NCBI RefSeq assembly: GCF_015221875.1
Contig: NZ_JACYGY010000001.1
Coordinates: 3,140,501-3,204,500, forward strand
Source: Dyadobacter subterraneus
GTDB lineage: Bacteria > Bacteroidota > Bacteroidia > Cytophagales > Spirosomataceae
Length of the DNA: 64,000 nt
Reading direction: 5' to 3'
The notes under the pieces were generated by a model. That model was not told the DNA's origin. It made no database searches and saw nothing but the letters and a program-made list of their open reading frames with translations. The position numbers and the translations under genes were made by a program. Positions 27,119 to 36,806 of the stretch are shown piece after piece; position 1 is the stretch's first letter; the number at the start of each line of letters is the position of its first letter.

Positions 27119-27763
27119 TTAATCAATAATATAGGATAATTTTACATTTTGATATTCGGTTTTCAGCAGTTGAGTCCTGAGTTTCTTAAACGTTTCCAGT
27201 GGTCCTTGTGAAGCTACCAGATTGACAAGCCAGGCAGGAATAGACCCAGCCGGATCAACAGCGAGTGTATATTCTATCTTAACCTGGCTTTTTGATATAG
27301 GAGTAATAATCCATTTTCCGAGCGACTTTTGTATTCTGACAATATTTGCTTTTTCCGGAACGTAGCCGGTCACGCATGGCGCATCGACTGTAATTATTTT
27401 GGTTGAAGGATTTTGACTGACCATGATATGCGCAATGAAATCGCGATTTTGTGCCGGCCAGGGAAGAATTACCTCTGAGTAATAATACAATTCGGAAGGC
27501 GAAACCTGTTTGAGCAAAACACAGGATTTGGTACTGTACACCCATTCTTTGCCTTTTTCAACATCCATAATTACCGCCACAAGCTGTGACGCCGACGCGT
27601 TCAGGACAGTTTCTATTTTTAATGCCTTGACTTTTGAAGTCAGTATTGATTTTGTAAAAACCTTAACGCCGTCTTTTTCAGTGCTGAGTTTCCAGTTTTC
27701 CTGGGCATAAACAGTTGAAAAAGTGGAGATTGAAATGAGTAAAAATATTAATCTTTTGAACAT
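27119..27763 (-). CDS. START-domain lipid-binding-like protein
   Basis: 214 residues with a signal peptide ending at VYAQ. The rest resembles a START/polyketide-cyclase-like helix-grip domain: WKLSTEKDGVKVFTK at the start, WVYSTKSCVLLKQVSPSELYYY in the middle, then PAQNRDFIAHIM and the C-terminal helix around PAWLVNLVASQGPLETFKKLR. Such domains hold hydrophobic ligands; exported versions are common in Bacteroidota and of unknown function. It sits between the DUF4394 and BNR genes, all on the minus strand with short gaps. Confidence 0.82.
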   Translation of the reverse strand: MFKRLIFLLISISTFSTVYAQENWKLSTEKDGVKVFTKSILTSKVKALKIETVLNASASQLVAVIMDVEKGKEWVYSTKSCVLLKQVSPSELYYYSEVILPWPAQNRDFIAHIMVSQNPSTKIITVDAPCVTGYVPEKANIVRIQKSLGKWIITPISKSQVKIEYTLAVDPAGSIPAWLVNLVASQGPLETFKKLRTQLLKTEYQNVKLSYIID

Positions 27764-27837
27764 CTGAAATTAAACTAATCCAACAGTAATAAGTATACTG
27801 ATTGGCTGCGTATGTAACAGCGTTCAGGAGAAAATAA

Positions 27838-29100
27838 TTACTCACCAAGACTTTTCCAGTCATAAAATACCTGATTTTTGTCTCCCGTTTTTTTCGTGTA
27901 GGCTACAAGAATTCCGTTTGGTCCGGATGGAAGAGCCACAGGAAAGGTTGCATTTACGGTTTTGGGAGTCAGGAAGCCAGTTTTTAAAAGTTTTCCATTC
28001 ATATCCCTGGTCTGGATACCAATTCTGGAATTTCCTTCCTCATTAAGTTCATCCCAGACAATCGCCAGTTTCCCTTTTTTATTTGAAATAATTTGCGGAT
28101 GTTTTGCTGAAGCCGAAGCACTGATACTTTCTTTCGGAGAAAAGTTTTTATCATCCGTAGTATTGCAGTAAAAAATTCCCTTTCCGGTTCCCATCGTGTA
28201 CCAGGCAAAGTGTAAGCCTGACTGGTTGCCTGTCATCGCAGGTCCGGTATGCGGACAACCGCGTATCACCCAGTTATCTGCACTGATGCGATCAGGCTTC
28301 GAAAATGTTTTGCCATTATCCGTAGAAACAGAATGAACCATATCACGGATGCTGTCATTTAAGATTGCCCGGTAAGTAAGGTGCAGCTCGCCGGATTCGT
28401 CGGTTAATAATTTGGTACAGCAACATTGACAGGAAGATTCTGCAATCCTGCTTTCTTCAATAAATCCATTTCTATGATCTGTTTTTGAGAAGTAAATTGA
28501 AGAACCTTCCATCATATCCATACGTTCATGATCATGTCCGGATGTCATCGCCTTTCCTGGTTTTCTGGAATCAAGCCATACAACGCCAACCTCACCATCA
28601 GGAAGAAGCGTCATGTCGAAATAGCGCTCATCGTTACTTTCGGATTTTGCGGGAGATAATTGTTTTGGTTCGGTCCATACTAGGCCGTTATCAAATGACT
28701 GCGTGTAATAAAGCAGTCCTGCAAATTTGTTCTCTTTGCTGGGATTACTGACGGCAAAAATCGCGATCATATCACCATTTTTTCTATAAATGAGTTTTGA
28801 AAGATTTTCATCATGCGGATAAATTCCTTTTGAAGTGGTAATCCACTTCGGTTTTTCAAATGTGTGGCCACCGTCAAATGAAACCGCGTAAAACATTCTG
28901 TAATTATTTGGACTTACCTGCTGAACCCAGCTGAGGACCGGATTGGTGTTATTATCAATTGTCAGGTAGGCTCCGGAAGCGTCTCCGTCTGGCAGAGAAA
29001 TTGGAAAAGGACCTCTTTCTCCTTCTGAGAAAAAATCAGGACAACGGTAGGCGCTTGCTGCAAATAAGAATATAAAAAGTAAGAAAGAAATCTTTTTCAT
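27838..29100 (-). CDS. Exported BNR/sialidase-fold propeller with Cys-His-Met-rich site
   Basis: 420 residues from the ATG at 29100, where a signal peptide begins; the frame stays open further upstream. Three Asp-box elements (SFDGGHTFEKP, SFDNGLVWTEP, STDNGKTFSKP) show a six-bladed sialidase-like propeller. The catalytic Arg triad of true sialidases is not obvious. A distinctive ESSCQCCCTK motif, a YRAxxxxxIRDM segment and RGCPHTGP recur in a broad family often mislabelled exo-alpha-sialidase. An inserted GHDHERMDMMEG loop rich in His and Met hints at metal binding, perhaps copper. Function unknown. Confidence 0.72.
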   Translation of the reverse strand: MKKISFLLFIFLFAASAYRCPDFFSEGERGPFPISLPDGDASGAYLTIDNNTNPVLSWVQQVSPNNYRMFYAVSFDGGHTFEKPKWITTSKGIYPHDENLSKLIYRKNGDMIAIFAVSNPSKENKFAGLLYYTQSFDNGLVWTEPKQLSPAKSESNDERYFDMTLLPDGEVGVVWLDSRKPGKAMTSGHDHERMDMMEGSSIYFSKTDHRNGFIEESRIAESSCQCCCTKLLTDESGELHLTYRAILNDSIRDMVHSVSTDNGKTFSKPDRISADNWVIRGCPHTGPAMTGNQSGLHFAWYTMGTGKGIFYCNTTDDKNFSPKESISASASAKHPQIISNKKGKLAIVWDELNEEGNSRIGIQTRDMNGKLLKTGFLTPKTVNATFPVALPSGPNGILVAYTKKTGDKNQVFYDWKSLGE

Positions 29101-29217
29101 ATCAACTGTAACAATTGGGAACAGCATTAATAACGGCCGTTCCGGCATTTATTATCCGTCAAATTTATAGAATTTTATTGTTACTGCCAGACGAGCTTTT
29201 CGTTGGTTTAGCCAAAT

Positions 29218-29245
29218 AAAAAGCCCCGGAATTCCAGGGCTTTTT
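29218..29245 (-). terminator. Minus-strand terminator next to island edge
   Basis: AAAAAGCCC (29218-29226) pairs with GGGCTTTTT (29237-29245) around GGAATTCC. The single C/A mismatch on the plus strand would be a U-G wobble in minus-strand RNA, and a T-run follows on that strand, so it acts leftward. There is now no intact minus-strand gene just to its right, only the island. Confidence 0.6.
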
Positions 29246-29263
29246 ATCAAATATCGTAACCTT

Positions 29264-29285
29264 TAATTGATATAGATTTTACATC
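29264..29285. repeat. Left direct repeat, probable attL core
   Basis: 22 bp, starting TAATTGATATAGATTT and ending TACATC, identical to 40255-40276. It lies 19 bp beyond the terminator at 29218, so integration was intergenic and not in a tRNA gene. Confidence 0.75.
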
Positions 29286-29539
29286 TACGCCAACTATCTT
29301 TAAATGTAAGCATAACTACTTGGTACTGAGTTATATGTTTACAAAATTAATATATCTTAATAACTGGGTATCAGTGTATCTAACAATGAATATGATAACA
29401 TTAGCAGCGTACCAGAATGATACTAGCCATATGTTGGAGCTAATTTAAGTAAAAAATATGGACTGGAATGCAATAATAGACTGAATATTTAGTTGTGAAA
29501 CTCATTATTTTATGAAGCGGTCTTAAATCATGAAATTAC

Positions 29540-30693
29540 TTAAATGGTACCAATAGAAAGAAAACGGATAAGGATATAATTTTTTTTGTCCCTCTGACTT
29601 ACGATGGCCTCCTCTAATATTTCCTCACATTCAATTCTATAATTCTGGGTTTCCACGATTATACCTTGAAGGAGGTCTCTGGTTGCTGAGCCGCTGTATG
29701 GCTTATTATCTTCTGAATTTACAATCCTCCACGTCTTTTTATCAATATCAACTTGGCTAAAATAACCTTCAAACTATTTTATTTCGGTACTTAATTCCGA
29801 CGTCTGAGTTAAAAAATGATAAATATCGAGTGCCTTCGCCTTATCGATTTTAGATTTATGCACCTCCAGCGATCCAGGAGAATACCATTTATGAGAAAAC
29901 TTTAAATCGTTATCTATAATTTTTTAAGCATTTTTGTAAAGCTTGATATTGCATGGCCTTTAATATTTCTGAGGCTTAATACCAAAAGCTCCTCATTGTT
30001 GGATTTTAGCAATGAGTCTCCAATAAAAAGATGGTCGTTAAATTGATTGTAGCTGAAATTATTAGCTATCTCGTCAAATTTATTCAAAGCATAATCAAGC
30101 GTAGAATTCCCGAACAGCCCAATCGGGGAATCTGAATGAAGGTATATTAAATGAACCCGGTGAGGAGTCAAAAGCTATTAATATTATTTCACTTTTGAAC
30201 GACTTATTTCGAGATTTTGGTCGAGAAATTTTTTAAATGAGTAGGTGATAAACAATTGATATAAAATGAGGATATGGCTTAAGTCTACCGCCGGTATGCT
30301 ATGGCGATCTTCATTGTCCCTTAATCGTCGCTTCTTCCCGGATAATATCATCCCCATCAATATTGGCTTCAAAAAAGTATCCTGATTCTGGAAGATAATT
30401 TTCAGGTACTTCATTTATATCAAATGGTGTTGCGACTATTTCCGGTGACATGTATTCAAATGTGTACCAAGTTTTTGATTCTGGATACTGAAAAATATTT
30501 CGGAGGTCAATTTAACCTGCTAGAATATTGGATAGTCTACTACTCGATATAGTAGTTGTTAAATATTCGGATACAGGCTAGAATCCGAAATTAAAATGCA
30601 CAAATACTTAGTAAACACTTTATCGCTAGCGATAAAGATGATTGGCAAATCGTAGTTTTCAACTATTTGTGTTAATGTCAATTCTTGTTTCAT
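29540..30693 (-). pseudogene. Decayed DUF6575-like gene
   Basis: Joining frames on the minus strand gives a protein starting at the ATG at 30693 (MKQELTLTQIVENYDLPIIF) that continues through a frameshift near 30575, a stop near 30525, IDLRNIFQYPESKTWYTFEY, VPENYLPESGYFFEANIDGD, a further shift near 30310, a block at 29914-30171, a shift in an A-run near 29925, an in-frame TAG near 29775, and a final block ending at 29540. The opening and the IDLR segment resemble small proteins annotated DUF6575, a name I give with limited confidence. The start overlaps the upstream gene by four bases (ATGA), so the two formed a coupled pair. At least five lesions make it non-functional. Confidence 0.6.
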
Positions 30694-31063
30694 TCCTTAA
30701 CAATATAACACTTTGTGTGATCAAAACCTATACTTCTCCACCAGGAATAGTGACCTTCCCCGCCTGTTTCGGAGACAACCCCATCTACAGATAAAAGAAC
30801 AATGGCGCCGATCTTATGATTTCTAAACGCTGGAATTTTTTGCAATTTCAATGCGCGCGATTTAGATTTAAATACAGATATAGACATTGCTATACATTCG
30901 TCAACACCGTTCCAAACCTGGAGGGACGCACTTTTCGTTGTGAATGAAAATCTTCATCACAAGGAAAATTAGTTTTACATAATCGATAATAAGTTTCGCC
31001 TTTTGGATCATGGGCGTCACCGGGTGGGCATTGATCCGGTAGTTGTTCAAACCAGTGGATCAT
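30690..31063 (-). pseudogene. Frameshifted small gene, first of a two-gene cassette
   Basis: From the ATG at 31063 the product begins MIHWFEQLPDQCPPGDA and runs to about residue 50, where a single-base shift near 30915 moves the frame into VWNGVDECIAMSISVF, then GHYSWWRSIGFDH and a stop at 30690. Joined, it would be about 124 residues. I recall conserved small proteins with the same WFEQLP.PCPP ... DEC.A.S.SVF ... HYSWW layout in diverse bacteria, with no known function. Its stop overlaps the start of the next gene (ATGA). Confidence 0.6.
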
Positions 31064-31211
31064 ATGATTTTAGGTAATGTTTGTTGCATAAGTATTTTTG
31101 AGAAGGGTAAATTTTGTGTGCAATTAAACATATATTTTCCATTTTTATCATAGTATTTATTAGTTAAGAAACAGTCCTAACAAATTTGATACTAAAATTA
31201 TGTATTGGAGG

Positions 31212-32092
31212 TTATACTTGATTTAAAAGTTCACGAGCAACATTGTCGTAGGTTGGCATAAGAATCGCTGGTGTAATACCTTCCTTTGCTAAAAGTATTT
31301 TAATTTATCCATATGTATTCGCGTAAGCACAATTTGAGTTAATTGATGTTTTGCATCACCATAATAAGCTTCCATAAAATCTTTCAAATCGGGATGCTTG
31401 CCAAATTCGAGCAGATACTCATTAGCATGTTTCGGATATAAAAATATTCCTCTTTGGTTGTACAAATAACTATTGGAGGCGGAAGGCATTATTGCAACGG
31501 AATATTGACTTAGCAATGGTTTAACCTTTTTCTCGTCTGTAATAAATTTTTTATGCTCAACCATGGCTTCTCCAAAATTCGAAAGTTTAATGGCCCACAC
31601 CCAGATATCAGAATATCCTTGCCCCAGCGAAGCAAAATATATTGCTCTTAAAGGATCAAGAGTAAAGTCTAACAATCTGGTTGGTATGCCATGATGTTGT
31701 GCTAACCCAGTACTTAGAGTCGGTTTTGGAGATGTAGGATGGTTATTCAATAGTCTTTGCTTAAAGGCGTCTTCCTTTGGGATGCCCGGAAACAAAATAT
31801 TCGGTTCCCGATGTATTTCATAATCGAAAAAATCCATTTTTTCTGGTATAGCTAAACCGCAAAGATTCGCATGATAACAGAAATCCCAGATCATTTTTAG
31901 TTTAATATTGTGATACAGTAATGCCTTGTATACATTTGGAAATTCAGATTTTATTTTTGCAAGCCGAATGGATTGCGCCGTATGAGTTTGAACTAGTTTG
32001 TTTTCAATGTAATCCATAGACCGCTTAATGTATGGATGTACAGGCTCTCTGACTAATGTAGGGGTTAGGTCATAATTTTTGCTCATAACCAT
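31212..32092 (-). pseudogene. FRG-domain protein gene, 5' truncated and frameshifted
   Basis: The open frame 31289-32092 encodes 267 residues with the FRG hallmark QHHGIPTRLLDFT at residues 132-144, followed by DPLRAIYFA. FRG-domain proteins are often found with phage-defence or toxin genes, mostly of unknown function. The N-terminus starts directly in SKNYDLTPTLVRE, where FRG proteins normally have a preceding W-x-RGQ/H element, and abuts a stop codon and the tail-fibre remnant, so the 5' end is lost. Near 31300 the loss of one A in a run causes early termination; in the next frame the C-terminus continues (LLAKEGITPAILMPTYDN) to a stop at 31212. Confidence 0.7.
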
Positions 32093-33799
32093 TTAGCTGT
32101 AAACATTCTTGATTTTACAAGTGCAGGGAGAGCACTCATCAGCGGTTCAAGTGTAATATCTTATAATTCTACTACCGGTGTCATTTTTTATACTAGCGGC
32201 GGCGGAACAGTTTCAAGTGTAGCACTTTCAGCGCCTACCGGATTTTCTGTGTCAGGATCTCCGGTAACCACATCCGGAACACTTGCATTGTGTTTTGCGT
32301 CGGGATATTCTTTACCATCTGATGCCACACAGGCAACCTGGACGGCAAAAATAGGCGGGTCTTTGACAAGCGGATATATACCAGGTGCGACAGGATCGAA
32401 CACGATTTCCGACTCTCCGCTCCGTTATTATCTGGAGCGAATTGGTATTGGCGTTAGTCCTACAAATCATAATCTTCAAGTATCCAACGGGTATGCGAAA
32501 ACAGACACAAGTACTAGAAATGTTGCTTTGTTTGGTTCTAACGAGGCGAACACGGCACATGGATTAAGTATTGCAGTTATAAGACATGCGAGCTCACAGG
32601 CGAGCTGCCGTGTGGCGCTGGATGTTATCGAAAACAATACAGGATCGGGAGGAACGCTTAATTTGATGCCTTATGCCGGAAGTGTGGTAATAGGCAGCAA
32701 TAATGTAGGATTTGATGCGCTTGAATTGACAGGTAATTTCAAGTACTCCGGTACGCTTAAACCTGGTGGAGCAGCAGGAGTAGCAGGTCAATTCCTGAAA
32801 TCTAACGGATTAGCGGATGTACGGATTAGCGGATGTATGGACCTCCCTTAATTCGGTAGATGTACCTTTGCGCTTGGGTTCACGCCTTACAATTCATCAA
32901 ATCCGGCAGGATATATTACCAGTTCGGCACTGTCAGGATATGCAACAGAAAGCTGGGTTACGTCTCAGGGTTATGCAGCCGGATCGCACACACATGCAAC
33001 GCTTACCGAAGGAACCGGATTTTCAGGGCTTCCATACGATGGAAGTACTGCAAGAACATGGGTTGTTTATTAAGGAACAACCGCGGGCTCAGCGGCAGAG
33101 GGCAATGACCCTCGTATAAATAACGGACAAACAGCATTTAACTGGGGAAACCATGCTTTAGTTGGATATAAAACCAGTGTAAGTTATACCGATGCGACTG
33201 GGGCTCTTGGATATACGCCTTATAATAGCAGTAATCCATCAAGTTACATATCTGGCATCAATTCCGGGATGGTTACCAGTACCTTAGAGTATACACCAAT
33301 GCGGGATGATAGGACGATTACATTTAATGGAACTACTTATAACATAAATTCAATCCCAGACCTTGGGTCTATAACAGGAGGTATAACAGGATCGGGTACG
33401 TCAAATTACGGAACGATATTCACCAGCTCCGGGTCTATTGGGAATGCCTGGTTTTATCAGACACAGATTTCAAGCTTAAACCATGTTGTTTTTCCTGAGC
33501 GAGTGCATTTTCAGCAGAATATTGCAATTCAGTATGATGCAACTGTTTATGGTAACAATGGCTTAATAGCCTGTGAAAGTGTCGGATATATACCAGCGTC
33601 AAATCTGGTCTTTCAGGTCGCATCAACAACCAAGGGATCTAAACCATTTCCTTAAATGACTTATGCTCAGAGAATGGCTATGACATCAATACCAACATGG
33701 GCATTTGTATTTCAGACTGACACGAGCGGAAGTTCTCCTGCCGGTATCAAATTTTACGCTGGAGAAATTTGGGTCGGACTTCAAATTGGTACAGCATAA
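32093..33799 (+). pseudogene. Phage tail-fibre-like gene remnant
   Basis: Plus-strand reading gives ...ILDFTSAGRALISG, SAPTGFSVSGSPVTTSGTLAL, GYSLPSDATQATW, TPYNSSNPAGYITSSALSGY, SHTHATLTEGTGFSGLPYDG, AAEGNDPRINNGQTAFNWGN, GYTPYNSSNPSSYIS and the end MTYAQRMAMTSIPTWAFVFQ. These low-complexity repeats are typical of tail-fibre/collar proteins of Bacteroidota prophages. No start codon remains; the 5' end meets the truncated FRG gene. Lesions: a 16-bp tandem duplication at 32806-32837, a one-base deletion near 32879, a TAA near 33072 and a TAA at 33653. Intact open stretches are 32249-32851 and 33269-33655. Confidence 0.75.
32806..32837. repeat. 16-bp tandem duplication inside tail-fibre remnant
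   Basis: CGGATTAGCGGATGTA occurs twice in immediate succession (32806-32821, 32822-32837). Removing one copy restores the frame SNGLADVWTSLNS, so the duplication is a recent inactivating event. Confidence 0.9.
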
Positions 33800-34083
33800 T
33801 TATTAACAAATCGAATAAATATTCTGCATGCAGCTATACAGATGATTCTGACGATTTTAGTAATTGGACCGGAGAAAAAGTAGAGTCAGGCGATTTAAAG
33901 GACACGCACTGAGATATATGCGTGGCAAGCTATTGATCACCAAGTATTAAGAACTTAAACCACGCTAAGACAGTCCAACGAGCGCAATGATTTCTATATT
34001 ATTTGCGTTGAATAAAACTCAAACAAACGGAAATACCCGAAAGGATGGATCCAGAGAGTTTTAAAAGTCATTCTATTTAGTTT

Positions 34084-34423
34084 ATGAAAAAATTACTTTT
34101 GTTTATCTGTCTGGCTTATTCATTTTGCGTTTCGGCCCACCTCAGTAATACCGAAAGGAATGTTAATACTTACCTTCATAAGAACACGATGCAGGAAATG
34201 CGGTCTATGTCAGATCAAGAAAGAGCCGATATAAAAAACAACAATTATAAAGGAGTTCTACTCCATGGTTATTATACTTATGGAGATACGCCGGGAGTTA
34301 TTGCATATTATAAATCATCTACAACACAGGCTGATGACCAAGGCAGCATAATACAAATAGATTCAAACCTAAAATTAGAGCACAAATTCTTAATTTGTGA
34401 CGTGGCTTATTATGGATTACAAC
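34084..34423 (+). pseudogene. 5' part of beta-helix protein gene, split by IS66
   Basis: Encodes MKKLLLFICLAYSFCVSAH, a good signal peptide, then about 95 residues without recognisable domain. At 34423 the reading frame enters the IS66 left end and stops at 34464. Joined to 36807-38446 (one copy of the 8-bp target duplication kept) it forms a single uninterrupted frame of 659 codons plus stop. The native product would be an exported beta-helix protein. Confidence 0.85.
34416..34423. repeat. IS66 target-site duplication, left copy
   Basis: ATTACAAC directly before the IS left end, identical to 36799-36806; 8 bp is the usual length for IS66-family insertions. Confidence 0.95.
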
Positions 34424-34472
34424 GTAAGCAGTCGGGCATCCCCCTATTTTTCCAAGAGGTGTAATACAGAGA

Positions 34473-36014
34473 TTATTGATTCAGTTTCCAGCGGTTTGGA
34501 AGAAGGTCTGAGAATCTACCATCATAATCAGGATCATTCATTTTGCGAAGAATATCCAGCAGCCAGTCGTTCGGATTTACTCCATGCTTTTTACATGTGG
34601 CGAAAAGAGAATAGATCATGGCAGCATTTTGAGCAGTGTCATGCGTGCCTGCAAAGAGGTAATTACGCCGACCCAATGCGATTGGTCTGATAGCATTCTC
34701 GATCAGATTATTATCGATTTGTAAATCTCCATGGAGCGCATATAGTCTCATACTTTCCATCAATGGAAGAGCATATCCAATCGCCTTTCCAATAGGACTC
34801 TGTGGTAGTACTTTGGGATACTCCTGCTGCATCCATTCGTGTAGTTGGGTGAGTATCGGCAGGGCTTTCGTCATCCTTTTTTCGACAATCTGACCTTCAC
34901 TGAGTGGTGGCGTATGCTCACGGATTTCCTTTTCAATCCCGTAAAGCTGACCGATAGTTCCTACCGCCCAAGCAGCTCTCTGGTTGTCATTTTTAACCGC
35001 TTCATCAAACTTCCTGCGGATATGGGACATACAAAAGTAATGGTAGATGGATTGATTCTTCTCAAAAAGGCTCTGATAGACATTGTATCCATCAGTCTGG
35101 ATAACGCCTGAGAAGTCTTTTAATATTCTTTCCGGTCCTGTTTTATCTCGCCCTGGACAATAATCGAAGAAAACCAGTCCATCTGCAGGGGCATGATAAG
35201 CCCACAAGTAGCCCTTGTGAGAGCTTCCTTTCTTTCCGCTGTTTTCCAGGACCTGTATGCTGGTCTCGTCAATCTGCAAGTACAGATTGGCCAATACTTC
35301 ACGCTTCAAAGCATTGTAGATCGGTTCCAGGGATTTACATGCTGCATTGGTATTATCCGTTAGTGTCGAAGGCGGGATTTTCATTCCTATCCGCTCGAAG
35401 ATCTGCTTTTGCCGGTACAGTGGGAGATGATCCACGAATTTACCGGTAAGAAGATGTGCAAGGACGGATTCATCAAAGAGACCTCGTTGGATTGTCCGGG
35501 ATGGTATTGGTGCAATCAGTACACCCTTTGCATCTGAGTTAACAGAATCTCTCAATGCCCACTTGCGGCGAACGATTCTGCGCACCTTGAAGCAGGCAGG
35601 GACCATTACCAGTATTTCAGTGACTTCCTGACCAATCACTTTATATTCAGTCAGATCACCTTCAGGATCAATTATGACTTCTTCCCTTTCCAGCTCGTCT
35701 GGCAATACCATTCTTGTGCGAGCTGCTTTCTGACGCTTTTCACCTTGGTTGTCCTGCTCCTGGTTAAGACTCTTAGCTTCCCTAACTGCAAGTTCTTCCG
35801 AGTTTTGTATATCCTCAGATGTGGCACCTAAAGGGAAAAGATCAAGTTGCCCTTCCAGATGTTTTTTTACTCTGTTATCAGATCTTATTCCGAAAAGTTT
35901 TCTGCGTAATTCATTAGCATCCAACAGCGCCAGCCTAAGTTTTTGCTCGGTCTGCTCCAGCTTCTGCTGGGCCTGTTCGTATAATAATTTATAGTCTGGT
36001 TCTGCTGCGGTCAT
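34473..36014 (-). CDS. tnpC: IS66 transposase (TnpC)
   Basis: 513 residues from the ATG at 36014; an in-frame TTG at 36032 adds six. An N-terminal leucine-rich coiled-coil (LLYEQAQQKLEQTEQKLRL) precedes the zinc-finger/HTH region and the DDE catalytic core: QIDETSIQVLE, VIQTDGYNVY and NNLIENAIRPIALGRRNYLF carry the acidic residues. The C-terminal helical tail (DWLLDILRKMND) is typical. Catalyses transposition. Starts 72 bp after tnpB. Confidence 0.95.
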   Translation of the reverse strand: MTAAEPDYKLLYEQAQQKLEQTEQKLRLALLDANELRRKLFGIRSDNRVKKHLEGQLDLFPLGATSEDIQNSEELAVREAKSLNQEQDNQGEKRQKAARTRMVLPDELEREEVIIDPEGDLTEYKVIGQEVTEILVMVPACFKVRRIVRRKWALRDSVNSDAKGVLIAPIPSRTIQRGLFDESVLAHLLTGKFVDHLPLYRQKQIFERIGMKIPPSTLTDNTNAACKSLEPIYNALKREVLANLYLQIDETSIQVLENSGKKGSSHKGYLWAYHAPADGLVFFDYCPGRDKTGPERILKDFSGVIQTDGYNVYQSLFEKNQSIYHYFCMSHIRRKFDEAVKNDNQRAAWAVGTIGQLYGIEKEIREHTPPLSEGQIVEKRMTKALPILTQLHEWMQQEYPKVLPQSPIGKAIGYALPLMESMRLYALHGDLQIDNNLIENAIRPIALGRRNYLFAGTHDTAQNAAMIYSLFATCKKHGVNPNDWLLDILRKMNDPDYDGRFSDLLPNRWKLNQ

Positions 36015-36086
36015 ACTATAAAAATACACCAAAAAAGTGGCTTATCAACCCGTGAAGGCCACTTTCTAAAAAATATTATGCGCTTT

Positions 36087-36434
36087 TTAATAGGTGGACA
36101 GTTGTTTATAACGCTTGCGCAGCTGAACAGATTTTAACTTAACACCTTGTAAAATTAGCGTCAGTTCCCTCGTAGAGATCAGTAATTTTTTATCTGACGG
36201 GCGCTCAAAGGTACCTGCCTCTAATCGTTTTGCATAGAGTGCGTAGCCGTCGCCATCCCATTGTAGCAGACGCACCTGATTAGCTCGTTTTCCAATAAAC
36301 ACAAAGACATCACCTGATAGCGGGTTCAGCTTTAAACCGTTTTGTACCAGGCCTGCGAGCGAATAGACTCCGCAGCGCATATCCACAGGCTGGCTGAACA
36401 AGAAGTAACGTGTAGAAGAAGATAAAGACAGCAT
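36087..36434 (-). CDS. tnpB: IS66 accessory protein TnpB
   Basis: 115 residues of the IS66 Orf2-like family: FSQPVDMRCGVYSLAGLV, GDVFVFIGKRANQVRLLQWDGDGY and KRLEAGTFERP are the conserved blocks. Required for IS66 transposition but of unknown biochemical role. It begins three bases after tnpA ends, so the two are translationally linked. Unrelated to the RNA-guided TnpB of IS200/IS605. Confidence 0.94.
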   Translation of the reverse strand: MLSLSSSTRYFLFSQPVDMRCGVYSLAGLVQNGLKLNPLSGDVFVFIGKRANQVRLLQWDGDGYALYAKRLEAGTFERPSDKKLLISTRELTLILQGVKLKSVQLRKRYKQLSTY

Positions 36435-36437
36435 CGG

Positions 36438-36740
36438 TTAAGCCAGTAGTGCTTTTACCCATGAGGGCTCTGGCAACTCATAGAAAACAAGAGCACTTTT
36501 GTCGGTCACTCGAAGTTCCGCGACTGGTTGAGAAGACTTTACTTCGATCTTATTAACCTTCATTTCGATGAACTCAGCCTCCGGAAGAGTACTGGCTTTA
36601 AACCTTTTGGCCCAATACCAGAATGTTGAATACTTAACGGATTCCTGCTCGCAGAATACACGAGCACCTTTTCCGCTACTTTTCCATCGAAGATAGAGCT
36701 GGTGATACCGTTGCTGGGATTTGTGTTGTTCTTTTTTCAT
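36438..36740 (-). CDS. tnpA: IS66 accessory protein TnpA
   Basis: 100 residues. An N-terminal helical region with helix-turn-helix character (YLRWKSSGKGARVFCEQESVK then STFWYWAKRFK) matches the first small gene of IS66 elements, thought to bind DNA. First gene of the IS transcript, starting 58 bp from the right inverted repeat. Confidence 0.88.
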   Translation of the reverse strand: MKKEQHKSQQRYHQLYLRWKSSGKGARVFCEQESVKYSTFWYWAKRFKASTLPEAEFIEMKVNKIEVKSSQPVAELRVTDKSALVFYELPEPSWVKALLA

Positions 36741-36798
36741 ACCCCAAAGCTCATTATTACTGATCAGCCTTGAAAGATGGATACAGGCGATTGCTTAC

Positions 36799-36806
36799 AT
36801 TACAAC
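36799..36806. repeat. IS66 target-site duplication, right copy
   Basis: ATTACAAC directly after the IS right end, identical to 34416-34423. Confidence 0.95.

Larger units (their letters stand above)
34424..36798 (-). mobile_element. IS66-family insertion sequence, 2375 bp
   Basis: Complete element with genes tnpA, tnpB and tnpC in order on the minus strand. The left end begins GTAAGCAGTCGGGC and the right end, read inward, GTAAGCAATCGCCT, matching the GTAAGC terminal inverted repeats of the family. Both ends are flanked by the 8-bp duplication ATTACAAC. All three reading frames are intact, so the element may still be active and its insertion is probably recent relative to the decay of the island. 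Confidence 0.95.

Noticed and set aside
29264..29285. tRNA 3' end as integration site
   Set aside because: No cloverleaf or CCA-type end around the repeat, and the sequence is AT-rich intergenic.
36087..36434. RNA-guided TnpB nuclease
   Set aside because: The 115-residue protein is the IS66 accessory TnpB, without RuvC motifs; only the name is shared.
36770..36806. ATG at 36770 as start of the beta-helix gene
   Set aside because: It lies inside the IS66 right end; the frame is native only from 36807, and joins the signal-peptide part at 34084 when the IS is removed.
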